Part shown: positions 55,138-60,743 of the stretch, piece by piece | How positions within the stretch are numbered: position 1 is the stretch's first letter | Layout: each line of letters begins with the position of its first letter | From: Actinomycetospora sp. NBRC 106375 | GTDB lineage: Bacteria; Actinomycetota; Actinomycetes; Mycobacteriales; Pseudonocardiaceae | Reading direction: 5' to 3' | DNA: 64,000 nucleotides | NCBI RefSeq assembly: GCF_030269665.1 | Contig: NZ_BSTS01000012.1 | Coordinates: 62,001 to 126,000 of the forward strand | Notes under the pieces: model-generated | Database searches by the model: none | Told to the model about the DNA's origin: nothing | Seen by the model: only the letters and a program-made list of their open reading frames with translations | Translations under genes and position numbers: made by a program

Positions 55138-55224
55138 GTGTCCCCCGCCGACGGCCTGCCGCTGACCGGCGAGCGCACGGTCCCGGGGCTGGACGTGGAG
55201 AACTACTGGTTACCAGGCACCTAA
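55138..55224 (+). pseudogene. 5' remnant of a SAM-dependent methyltransferase gene, cut by the mobile element
   Basis: From the GTG at 55138, 28 codons read SPADGLPLTGERTVPGLDVENYW and then LPGT-stop. The LTGERTVPG-x-x-x-ENYW start is the known N-terminus of a family of actinobacterial class I methyltransferases, where W is normally followed by FRRHE. The match stops exactly after ENYW (55209), and the reading frame closes 12 bases later. The rest of the gene is not in the window. The natural explanation is that the element which follows inserted here. The start has no ribosome-binding site, and a CAGGAT -10-like sequence lies just upstream, so the parent gene was probably leaderless. The family match is from memory. 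Confidence 0.75.
55203..55220. other. Candidate left attachment site (attL) of the mobile element
   Basis: The methyltransferase coding similarity breaks at about 55209-55212. The point is centred in a small inverted repeat, CTGGT-T-ACCAG (55206-55216), as often seen at integrase crossover sites. The matching attR and the methyltransferase 3' part should lie to the right of the window. Confidence 0.5.
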
Positions 55225-55234
55225 GCGCTATGCT

Positions 55235-55254
55235 GACCTGCGAAAACGCAGGTC
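55235..55254. repeat. Hairpin just inside the left end
   Basis: GACCTGCG-AAAA-CGCAGGTC, a perfect 8-bp stem with a four-A loop, 25 bases inside the junction. It could be an arm-type site or an insulating terminator; the function is unknown. Confidence 0.6.
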
Positions 55255-55286
55255 GCGAGCGAGCGCTGTGCCGCCAGTTTCCGTGG

Positions 55287-55306
55287 CAGACGAGACCTCT
55301 CGTCTG
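55287..55306. promoter_or_regulatory. Perfect palindrome upstream of the first small genes
   Basis: CAGACGAGA-CC-TCTCGTCTG, nine-base arms, lies just before the ribosome-binding site (GGGAGA) and GTG start of the 61-residue protein gene. It is operator-like or a hairpin in the leader; no regulator can be named. Confidence 0.5.
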
Positions 55307-55323
55307 ATCAGGGAGACACCGCA

Positions 55324-55509
55324 GTGCCCGACACCTCTGACCGATCCCCCGACCACGCCGCGCGCGGCTGGCGGGACCTCGCCGACGGATACCGCTGGCG
55401 GCCCTCCGGCGCCGCCGGGCGGCCCAGCGAGGGCGTGACCCTCGTCGGCCCGACCGGCGTGACCGTGACGCTGACCCACGACGGCGCCGTGCTGGTGCTG
55501 CCCGCATGA
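55324..55509 (+). CDS. Small hypothetical protein of the mobile element, 61 aa
   Basis: I do not recognise this protein. The sequence (ARGWRDLADGYRWRPSGAAGRPSEGVTLVGPTGVTVTLTHDGAVLVLP) suggests a short polar head and a small beta-rich end. The GTG at 55324 follows AGGGAGACACC, a good site. Its stop overlaps the ATG of the next small gene (ATGA), so both are coupled. It is the first gene inside the element at its left end and runs away from the junction, opposite to the replication-capsid block. Confidence 0.6.
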   Translation: MPDTSDRSPDHAARGWRDLADGYRWRPSGAAGRPSEGVTLVGPTGVTVTLTHDGAVLVLPA

Positions 55510-55670
55510 GGCGCCGCGTGTTCCGACTCCCGAAGGACTGGGCGGCGATGAGCGCCGCGGAGCAGGATCGCTTCGTGGAGACCATCACCCGCGCCACCTA
55601 CGACCGCCTGACCGTCGGCGACTGGGCTCGGTACCTCGCGGCCTGCGTGCGCGGTCGGCGCCGCCGGTAG
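55506..55670 (+). CDS. Small basic hypothetical protein of the mobile element, 54 aa
   Basis: A 54-residue protein starting at an ATG that overlaps the upstream stop. It reads MRRRVFRLPKDWAAMSAAEQ, then a helical part (RFVETITRATYDRLTVGDWARYLAACV) and a basic end (RGRRRR). Third-position GC and the coupling support it as real. Charge and length suggest nucleic-acid contact or regulation, but no family is recognised. A hairpin (CACGGCCCCG at 55714-55723 with its complement at 55741-55750) follows 43 bases after its stop and probably ends the transcript. Confidence 0.6.
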   Translation: MRRRVFRLPKDWAAMSAAEQDRFVETITRATYDRLTVGDWARYLAACVRGRRRR

Positions 55671-56050
55671 CCTGGCCGCAACAGACCAGGCGCTTCCCCG
55701 CGCAGCACGGCATCACGGCCCCGTCACACGTCTCCGGTGGCGGGGCCGTGGTGTGTCTGGGGCCGTGGCGGCGATGACGAGCGAGGTCGGCGACACGCCG
55801 GGGCACTAGGGCTGACCTGGCCAGACGTCGCACTCCGCGCGTGTAGCGCCGGAATTACGGGGATCGCCCAATAGGCTGATCTCGCGCCACTGGTGTGCGG
55901 AGGGGCATTTCCCCGACCTCGTGCACCGACGTCGCCGAGCGTGCCGGGTCGGAGCATCCACCCCGGCTGCGTTCGGCGGCGCCGGATATCGACGTCGCAT
56001 GGAACTGTCCCCTACCCGTCGCCGACGGCGGCGCAGGAGGTGATGGCCCC
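55671..56050. other. Gene-poor stretch, about 380 bases
   Basis: It contains the 10-bp terminator-like stem 55714-55723/55741-55750 and then AT-richer DNA (for example GGAATTACGGGG and CAATAGGCTGAT near 55851-55881) that may hold a promoter for the small gene at 56051. Frames open here have poor third-position GC and no ribosome-binding sites, so I call no gene. Confidence 0.5.
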
Positions 56051-56182
56051 GTGGCGGGTCGTCATTGCAGGAGGAACGCCGACCGGCCCACCTGGTGGTG
56101 GGCCAGGCCGACGATCAGCTGGATCGCCAGGGTGCTCACGGCGTGGGGCCTGCACACCCTGACGGACCACTGGAACTGCTAG
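56051..56182 (+). CDS. Possible small Trp-rich protein, 43 aa
   Basis: A GTG at 56051 lies 10 bases after a strong CAGGAGG ribosome-binding site. The 43-residue product is basic and Trp-rich (AGRHCRRNADRPTWWWARPTISWIARVLTAWGLHTLTDHWNC), with six Trp and a single amphipathic or membrane-seeking helix. Another frame from an ATG at 56043 is too close to the ribosome-binding site. Size and composition would fit a small phage lysis or inhibitor peptide, but this is speculation. The gene is followed by an operator-like palindrome at 56235. Confidence 0.4.
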   Translation: MAGRHCRRNADRPTWWWARPTISWIARVLTAWGLHTLTDHWNC

Positions 56183-56234
56183 GAGGGAGGAAGGGTGCGT
56201 GTCCCGTTGCAGCGGGGCACGGCCCGTCCCTCTC

Positions 56235-56267
56235 CCACGGTGTAGCACGTTCGGCACTACACCGTGG
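56235..56267. promoter_or_regulatory. Large palindrome in the element's 235-base intergenic region
   Basis: CCACGGTGTAG (56235-56245) and its exact complement (56257-56267) are separated by 11 bases. The region up to 56418 is AT-rich for this genome (ACATATATAG near 56368) and holds no gene. It may be a repressor operator or a terminator for the small gene upstream. Confidence 0.5.
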
Positions 56268-56417
56268 TGTGTTGCCACGATAGACCACGTTGCACCGCAG
56301 AACCGTGCATACCGAATCACGGCATGTCGGAACACAGAACATGGCCGCGACGGCGAGCACGCGACTCACATATATAGGGGGCACCTATCCCGACCTGGCA
56401 TAACAGCTGATCAGGAT

Positions 56418-56916
56418 TCAGGTGTCGCACCTTGCGTCGTCGCCGACCCAGCGACCGCAGCGCCACGCCCAGAGCTGCGCCGCGAGGTAGACCAGCTCGG
56501 TGGTCCGGCCGTCCTCGCGCAGCCGCTCGCCGATCGCGGGCGGGAACTGCCCGTCGTCGCGGTGACGCTGGGCGGCCCGGCGCACGGCGATCAGCGAGCG
56601 GTTGACCACGCCCAGCTCGACGGCCTCGGCCAGCGAGACCCGGGGCGGGAAGACCACGCGCATGCGCCTGCTCGGCGGCTTCCGCGGCGGCAGCTCGATC
56701 AGCCGCGGCCTGGCGGCGCTCGGCGAGCAGCGCCCAGCCGGTCGACCGGTCGATGCCCATCGCGGCGGCGGCGCGATCGACCGCGGCACGGTGGCGTTCG
56801 TAGACCGCGGTCGGCGAGAGGTCCAGTCGACGCGGCCCGCCGCCATAGACCGGCTCGTCGCCGGACGTGGCCCACATGACCAGCGCCATGACCAGGAACG
56901 CGATGACGTCGTGCAC
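56418..56916 (-). CDS. HTH-like protein gene read in two frames (probable frameshift)
   Basis: Coding signal (third-position GC) runs in one frame from a GTG at 56916 (MHDVIAFLVMALVMWATSGDEPVYGGG ... STGWALLAERRQAAADRAAAAEAAEQA). At about 56665 it changes to another frame, which starts with an ATG at 56663 (MRVVFPPRVSLAEAVELGVVNRSLIAVRRAAQRHRDDGQFPPAIGERLREDGRTTELVYLAAQLWAW) and stops at 56418. The first frame stays open but loses coding character after the switch. Either these are two overlapping genes, or one gene with a +1 frameshift. The second part (81 residues) looks like a small DNA-binding protein of actinophage elements. The role is unknown; confidence applies to the coding nature, not to function. 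Confidence 0.5.
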
Positions 56917-56974
56917 GGATCACGATGATGCGCCGGGAAGATCCGTTTACACCAGCCGCGGGTACTCGGTGACC

Positions 56975-57121
56975 ATGAGCGACACGACGGGCCGCCACGG
57001 CGCGGCCGACGAGCTGACCATCGCCCGGCTCCGGCTCGACGCCCTCGCGGCGCGGGTCGAGCGCATCGTCTACGACGCCGCCGGGCGCGCTGCCGGGCTC
57101 CTGGTGCCGGGCAAGGGCTGA
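56975..57121 (+). CDS. Small helical hypothetical protein, 48 aa
   Basis: An ATG at 56975 opens a 48-residue frame with very high third-position GC: MSDTTGRHGAADELTIARL, then LDALAARVERIVYDAAGRAAGLLVPGKG. It looks like a single amphipathic helix with a flexible head. It is divergent from the two-frame gene (58 bases between starts) and convergent with the zinc-ribbon gene. A hairpin-like stretch (CACACAGCGGGCCGTGTGTG) lies between it and 57177. There is no recognisable family and the ribosome-binding site is weak. Confidence 0.5.
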   Translation: MSDTTGRHGAADELTIARLRLDALAARVERIVYDAAGRAAGLLVPGKG

Positions 57122-57176
57122 TCGGCGTCTCTCCGGGGCACACAGCGGGCCGTGTGTGGCCGCTGGCGCCCTCGGG

Positions 57177-57524
57177 CTACCGGAAGCGGGGGCTGACGTA
57201 GCGCAGCGGGCGTCTCGCGCGCCGCTCGTCGGCGAAGCACGCCCAGCACCGCTCCGCGGTGTGCGACATCAGCTGCCCGCACGTCGGACACGGCACGCGC
57301 CGTCGCTTGTGCAGCCGGTTGGCTCGCGCCGGGCGGCACCGGTCGCACCAGCGCGACGCGCGCAGCGGCAGCGGCGCACCGCAGCGCTCGCAGCTGTGCC
57401 CGATCGACGATCGACCAGCCGCGCCGCCGTCGACCAGACCTTGGTCGATGTCGACCAGCTCGGGCGCTCCGTCGACCAGCGATCGACCACCGTCGACCAG
57501 CTCGCCGCGGCCCTCGATCAGCAC
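57177..57524 (-). CDS. Zinc-ribbon protein, 115 aa, with repeat-encoded N-terminus
   Basis: Residues about 45-105 contain four Cys pairs (CERC, CDRC, CPTC, CWAC: HSCERCGAPLPLRASRWCDRC, VPCPTCGQLMSHTAERCWAC), a double zinc-ribbon arrangement. The N-terminal 35 residues are repetitive (GELVDGGRSLVDGAPELVDIDQGLVDGG) because they are encoded by the phased TCGACCA repeats at 57411-57499. The GTG at 57524 overlaps the preceding stop by seven bases; a later start is possible, since the first part may serve as DNA sites rather than protein. It is the last gene of the capsid-side operon. It may be an HNH-like or DNA-binding factor, but no HNH residues are seen. Confidence 0.6.
   Translation of the reverse strand: MLIEGRGELVDGGRSLVDGAPELVDIDQGLVDGGAAGRSSIGHSCERCGAPLPLRASRWCDRCRPARANRLHKRRRVPCPTCGQLMSHTAERCWACFADERRARRPLRYVSPRFR
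57411..57499. repeat. Helically phased TCGACCA repeat array
   Basis: Six direct TCGACCA copies start at 57411, 57430, 57451, 57472, 57483 and 57493, plus one inverted copy (TGGTCGA) at 57442. Start-to-start steps are 19, 21, 21, 11 and 10 bases, so the copies lie on roughly one face of the helix. The array sits inside the zinc-ribbon gene, close downstream of the terminase-small-subunit-like gene. Confidence 0.8.
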
Positions 57525-57799
57525 GGCTGCTCGCCGACGCGCCCGGTCGTCAGGTACTCCGAGCCGGACCGATCCTCGCGCGCCCAGCGCAGCGAGGCGG
57601 CGTCGCCGAGGCCGAGGTGAGCGCGCGCCCAGTCGGCGCGGGCGCGGTAGTGCTCGCACACCGCGTCGTAGACCTCGAAGGCACGATCGACGTCGCCGGA
57701 GCGCGGCGCGACCTCGGGCAGCCCGTGGCGCGCCGGGTCGAAGCGGGCCAGGTGCTCGGGCAGCGCGGTCCCGTCGCCGCGGGGCTTGAGCGGCTTCAC
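57518..57799 (-). CDS. Hypothetical protein of the capsid operon, 93 aa
   Basis: A 93-residue protein starting at a GTG (57799) that overlaps the terminase-like stop (GTGA). It reads MKPLKPRGDGTALPEHLARFDPARHGLPEVAPRSGDVDRAFEVYDAVCEHYRARADWARAHLGLGDAASLRWAREDRSGSEYL. The middle is helical with several aromatic residues. I do not recognise a family; position suggests a packaging or head-completion accessory. The coupling on both sides makes it a certain gene of the operon running from 60743 leftwards. Confidence 0.65.
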   Translation of the reverse strand: MKPLKPRGDGTALPEHLARFDPARHGLPEVAPRSGDVDRAFEVYDAVCEHYRARADWARAHLGLGDAASLRWAREDRSGSEYLTTGRVGEQPC

Positions 57800-58146
57800 G
57801 AGACGACCTGGAAGCCACGACGGCGCGAGTAGTAGCCGCGCCCGCCACCTCTGATCTGCGCGCGCTCGCCGTGCTCGTCGGGGATGCGCAGCTGCGCGGC
57901 CAGCTTGCCCAGCAGAGCCTCGCACTGGCGGGTCTCGACCGCGGCCGGGTGCACCTTGCCGTCGAGCATCAGCCCCTCGGCCGAGGTGATCGCCTCCAGC
58001 GCGGTGATCCGGTCGGCGACGGCGACGACGCGGCGCAGCAGGGCGTCCTCGTGGGCTTCCAGGTCGAAGCGACCGGCCACGGCGTCCCACCAGCGACGTC
58101 CCGCGGGGCCGATGCCGCGCGGCGGGCGCTTGCTTGCCTCACTCAC
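57796..58146 (-). CDS. Terminase small subunit-like protein (P27 type)
   Basis: A 116-residue protein whose central region (GIGPAGRRWWDAVAGRFDLEAHEDALLRRVVAVADRITALEAITSAEGLMLDGKVHPAAVETRQCEALLGKLAAQLRIPDE) matches the layout of P27-type small terminase subunits of actinophages, which recognise pac or cos DNA. The tail (GERAQIRGGGRGYYSRRRGF) is basic. The GTG at 58146 follows CGGAGATCATC and overlaps the connector gene by eight bases. No large terminase is found in the element, so packaging would need the motor of a helper phage. The family match is by pattern, from memory. Confidence 0.65.
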   Translation of the reverse strand: MSEASKRPPRGIGPAGRRWWDAVAGRFDLEAHEDALLRRVVAVADRITALEAITSAEGLMLDGKVHPAAVETRQCEALLGKLAAQLRIPDEHGERAQIRGGGRGYYSRRRGFQVVS

Positions 58147-58675
58147 GATGATCTCCGTTCGGTTCAGGTCCGATGCGTTCAGGGGTCACCGACCGGCAGC
58201 CGCAGCACCTCCTCGCCTGGGGCGGGGTGCCGGGGCGGGAGTCACCCCCTCGATCACGCTGCGCGACGGCCGGCTGCGCGGAGAGTGACGAGAGCGCCGG
58301 GTCGCCGACCGGGATGGACTGGCAGCCGCGGACCTCGCCGAGCAGTCGCATGTGTCGACGCGTCAGGGTGAGTCCCGACGTCGAGCCGGTCGGCCGCGTG
58401 CCTGACTCGGTCGAGCTGAACGGCCCGTTCGTGATCGAGCGCGTCGAGCTGACGTAGTCGTGAGGGTTGCGCAGCTTGGCAGTGACTAGCTCTGCGACGA
58501 CCTGGCGCAGCAGTGCTGTGCTCGTGCGCCCTGCGCTGATGCGTGCTGCGAGGTCAGGCACACGAAGTGCTATCTGCGCCTCTGCGCGTTCGATCAGCAC
58601 CAGGACGCGTGCTGTGTCCTCGACGCTGAGGGGGCCGTGGTCCACCTCGACGTCCTCGATCAGCGTGGTGGTCAT
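58139..58675 (-). CDS. Phage head-tail connector-like protein (Gp19/Gp15 type)
   Basis: A 178-residue protein. The first 125 residues (LSVEDTARVLVLIERAEAQIALRVPDLAARISAGRTSTALLRQVVAELVTAKLRNPHDYVSSTRSITNGPFSSTESGTRPTGSTSGLTLTRRHMRLLG) match the arrangement of Gp19/Gp15/Gp42-type adaptors: N-terminal helices, then VxRxLRNP-like, then a Ser/Gly loop and a final LTxxxxxLL. The last 50 residues are Arg/Pro/Cys-rich and differ from the family. The ATG at 58675 was chosen over a longer frame. It lies 66 bases downstream of the decoration-like gene and overlaps the terminase-like gene. Confidence 0.65.
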   Translation of the reverse strand: MTTTLIEDVEVDHGPLSVEDTARVLVLIERAEAQIALRVPDLAARISAGRTSTALLRQVVAELVTAKLRNPHDYVSSTRSITNGPFSSTESGTRPTGSTSGLTLTRRHMRLLGEVRGCQSIPVGDPALSSLSAQPAVAQRDRGGDSRPGTPPQARRCCGCRSVTPERIGPEPNGDHRE

Positions 58676-58741
58676 GCGCTCACACCCCTCTTGATCAGAT
58701 AGCACTTCGGAGCACTTGGGTCGCAGGTAGCGAGCTCGCTG

Positions 58742-59152
58742 CTACTGCACTCCGACCCACACGTAGCCGCCCGGGTCGGCGAGCCCGCTGCCCGCGTGCG
58801 TGCTCTGCCACGACAGGAGGTCGCCCGGCGCCACGCGCACGTCGCCGGTGAGCGGGACGCGCTCGTACACGCCCGCGGCCAGCACTTCGCCGGGACCGGG
58901 GTCGGAGCCGGGCGAGGCGTCCATGCCCGGCGCGAGGTCGTCGAGATCGACCGCGGCAGCGAGCACCAGCCGCGCGACGATGACGGTCGTGCCCTTCACC
59001 AGCGTCAGCGTCCGGCCGCCGTTGCCGGTGATCGTCGCGGCGGGCAGGAAGTCGACCGCGGTCACCACGCCGCCCACGGTCACGGTGCCCAGCGGCGTCG
59101 TGGCGTTGTCGGTGGCGGCGAGCGGCGGCGCGGTGCCGTCGATGCTGATCAT
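58742..59152 (-). CDS. Head decoration-like protein
   Basis: A 136-residue beta-rich protein (MISIDGTAPPLAATDNATTPLGTVTVGGVVTAVDFLPAATITGNGGRTLTLVKGTTVIVARLVLAAAVDL, then VYERVPLTGDVRVAPGDLLSWQSTHAGSGLADPGGYVWVGVQ). Length, strand pattern and place next to the capsid gene fit a capsid decoration or head-fibre protein of actinophages. The ATG at 59152 follows GAGAGAGGTCGTC; an upstream in-frame extension crosses the hairpin at 59180-59221 and is not credible. Because the hairpin stands between it and the capsid gene, its expression may be set apart from the upstream genes. Confidence 0.55.
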   Translation of the reverse strand: MISIDGTAPPLAATDNATTPLGTVTVGGVVTAVDFLPAATITGNGGRTLTLVKGTTVIVARLVLAAAVDLDDLAPGMDASPGSDPGPGEVLAAGVYERVPLTGDVRVAPGDLLSWQSTHAGSGLADPGGYVWVGVQ

Positions 59153-59179
59153 GACGACCTCTCTCGGGTCGGTAGGGGT

Positions 59180-59221
59180 CCGGCCGCGGAGCGCGTCAAC
59201 GACGGCACGCTCCGCGGCCGG
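59180..59221. terminator. Strong hairpin between capsid and decoration genes
   Basis: CCGGCCGCGGAGCG (59180-59193) and its exact complement (59208-59221) flank 14 bases. It lies in the 144-base gap after the 53-residue protein gene and 28 bases upstream of the decoration-gene start, so it may be an attenuator that lowers downstream expression. Confidence 0.7.
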
Positions 59222-59296
59222 GGCGCGAGCGGGTAGGCGATTCCAGCTCGCGCACATCGGGTGCGACAACAACCCAGAAGCGCACCCGACGGCCTC

Positions 59297-59458
59297 TCAG
59301 TCCGGGTCGGGCATGGCCTCGATCTCGGCGATCACCGACCGGACGTACTCGCTGTAGACCTCGGCGGGTGGTTCCTCGGCCTCCGGCGGCGCCACCCGGC
59401 GGCGGCCCGCGACGGCGCGGATCGCCTCGCTCATGTCCATGCCGCTGTCGTCGCTCAC
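59297..59458 (-). CDS. Small acidic protein following the capsid gene, 53 aa
   Basis: A 53-residue protein from a GTG at 59458 that overlaps the capsid stop by four bases. It reads MSDDSGMDMSEAIRAVAGRR, then APPEAEEPPAEVYSEYVRSVIAEIEAMPDPD. It is mostly helical and acidic at both ends with a basic centre. It is unknown; the coupling suggests a capsid partner such as a scaffold-like or assembly peptide, but nothing in the sequence proves that. Confidence 0.6.
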   Translation of the reverse strand: MSDDSGMDMSEAIRAVAGRRRVAPPEAEEPPAEVYSEYVRSVIAEIEAMPDPD

Positions 59459-60360
59459 GCGTTGTCCACGATCGCGACCGGCACGCCCGCCACCCCGGCC
59501 GCGTTGACCGGCGTCGCGAGCACGTGGCCGATCCGCATCACGCAGCGGAGGGCAGAGACGTCCTGCTGGATCAGGTTGTAGGCGATCGACCCGTCCTCGT
59601 CCTGGATCACGCCGGAGTCGAAGACCTGGAACGTCATGTCCTGCCGGACCCCGTAGAGGACCGAGGTCCAGTCGGCGACGATCGCGGTGGCCTGCGTCGC
59701 GTCGAAGTAGACCGGATCGGTGGCCACGCCCATGCCGAGCAGGCGCAGCGGGAAGGCGTCCCCACCGACGGGGTTGGCCACCAGCTCGCCGGTGCGCTGG
59801 CGGGCCGCGGTCCACTGCCAGCCCGGCCGCACGACCGCGCCGGTCACCGAGTGCTCGGTGAGTGACACGGCCTCGGCCGCGGAGAGGAGATCGGCGGCGT
59901 AGTCCGACGTCGGAGCGACCACGTGCGTGGCGGTGGTCGCGCGGGCGACCATGCCGGGGCCGAAGCTCGCCGGTCCGCCGTGGCCGAACATCACCGCGGC
60001 GTCGATCTTGCGGGCGAAGGCGCGGGACACCAGCGGCTTGATCATCTCCCAGACGTCGAAGCTGGCGTCGTCGAGCACCGCGTCGGGCACCGGGACCACG
60101 CAGGCGATCTCTTCGGCGAGCAGCGTGACGTTCTCCCAGGTGGCCTGCGTGGTCGGCTTCCAGCCGGTGTCGCCGGTCAGCCACGCGGCGTCGGGGACCG
60201 AGGTCAGCACCGGGACGTTGGCTTCCTTGGTCGACACGGGGACGCGCTTGCCCAGGCGCATCACGGTGGAGGTGGTCTCGACCTCGCCCACGATCGCCTG
60301 GGCGACCTGCTGGGGCACGTCCGCGAGGGCGTCGGTGCGGTCGATGATGTTCACGGTCAT
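59455..60360 (-). CDS. Major capsid protein, HK97-fold
   Basis: A 301-residue capsid protein. It has no long N-terminal scaffold domain: MTVNIIDRTDALADVPQQVAQAIVGEVETTSTVMRLGKRVPVSTKEANVPVLTSVPDAAWLTGDTGWKPTTQATWENVTLLAEEIACVVPVPDAVLDDASFDVWEMIKPLVSRAFARKIDAAVMFG. The N-arm, the P-domain helix (the SRAFARKIDAAVMFG run) and the late WTSVLYGVRQDMTFQVFDSGVIQDEDGSIAYNLIQQDVSALRCVMRIGHVLATPVN are those of HK97-type capsids. The ATG at 60360 overlaps the upstream stop (ATGA). It is embedded in a replication operon with no portal or protease, which is not normal for a full prophage. Confidence 0.85.
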   Translation of the reverse strand: MTVNIIDRTDALADVPQQVAQAIVGEVETTSTVMRLGKRVPVSTKEANVPVLTSVPDAAWLTGDTGWKPTTQATWENVTLLAEEIACVVPVPDAVLDDASFDVWEMIKPLVSRAFARKIDAAVMFGHGGPASFGPGMVARATTATHVVAPTSDYAADLLSAAEAVSLTEHSVTGAVVRPGWQWTAARQRTGELVANPVGGDAFPLRLLGMGVATDPVYFDATQATAIVADWTSVLYGVRQDMTFQVFDSGVIQDEDGSIAYNLIQQDVSALRCVMRIGHVLATPVNAAGVAGVPVAIVDNA

Positions 60361-60743
60361 GGCGACTCCAGGTCGGCGTGGAAGTGCGCGCCGCACTCGG
60401 TGAGCGAGGGAGTCGGGCCGACCGCTTCCAGGGCCAGCAGCTCCGATCGAGACAGCCCGATCAGGTGCCAGCAGGGGACCAGCGCCGCGCCCTCCTCGCC
60501 ATCGGTGACGGCAGGGAACGAGTGCAGGACGCCCCAGACGATCTCGTCGTCGTCAGCGTCCATATCGCCGTGCTGGGGGCCGACCGGGACCGTTGTCCGC
60601 TCGCGGAGCGTCGGGTCGTCCTCGCCCAGTGGGGCACCGCCCGGAGGCGTGGGGTCGTGCTCGGAGCCGTCAGGCTCGCCGTGCCCGTCGACCGGGCCGT
60701 GACCGGATCGTAACTCGTCGTCGTGCTCGCCGGGAGTGCTCAT
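60357..60743 (-). CDS. Acidic hypothetical protein, 128 aa
   Basis: A 128-residue protein with a low-complexity Asp/Gly/His/Pro head (MSTPGEHDDELRSGHGPVDGHGEPDGSEHDPTPPGG) and a compact tail (DDEIVWGVLHSFPAVTDGEEGAALVPCWHLIGLSRSELLALEAVGPTPSLTECGAHFHADLESP). The pattern of Cys/His in the tail (CWHL, CGAHFH) could bind metal. The ATG at 60743 and its stop both overlap the neighbours by four bases, tying replication and capsid genes into one operon. No family is recognised. Confidence 0.6.
   Translation of the reverse strand: MSTPGEHDDELRSGHGPVDGHGEPDGSEHDPTPPGGAPLGEDDPTLRERTTVPVGPQHGDMDADDDEIVWGVLHSFPAVTDGEEGAALVPCWHLIGLSRSELLALEAVGPTPSLTECGAHFHADLESP

Noticed and set aside
55235-55254. tRNA gene as the attachment site of the element.
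   Set aside because: The hairpin is isolated with no D, anticodon or T arms, and the methyltransferase remnant explains the insertion better.
55585-56000. Several minus-strand frames of 60-80 codons near the left end of the element.
   Set aside because: They have poor third-position GC, no ribosome-binding sites, and cross a terminator-like stem.
58742-59272. Extended decoration-like frame starting at 59272.
   Set aside because: The added 40 residues cross the hairpin 59180-59221 and lack a ribosome-binding site; the ATG at 59152 has one.
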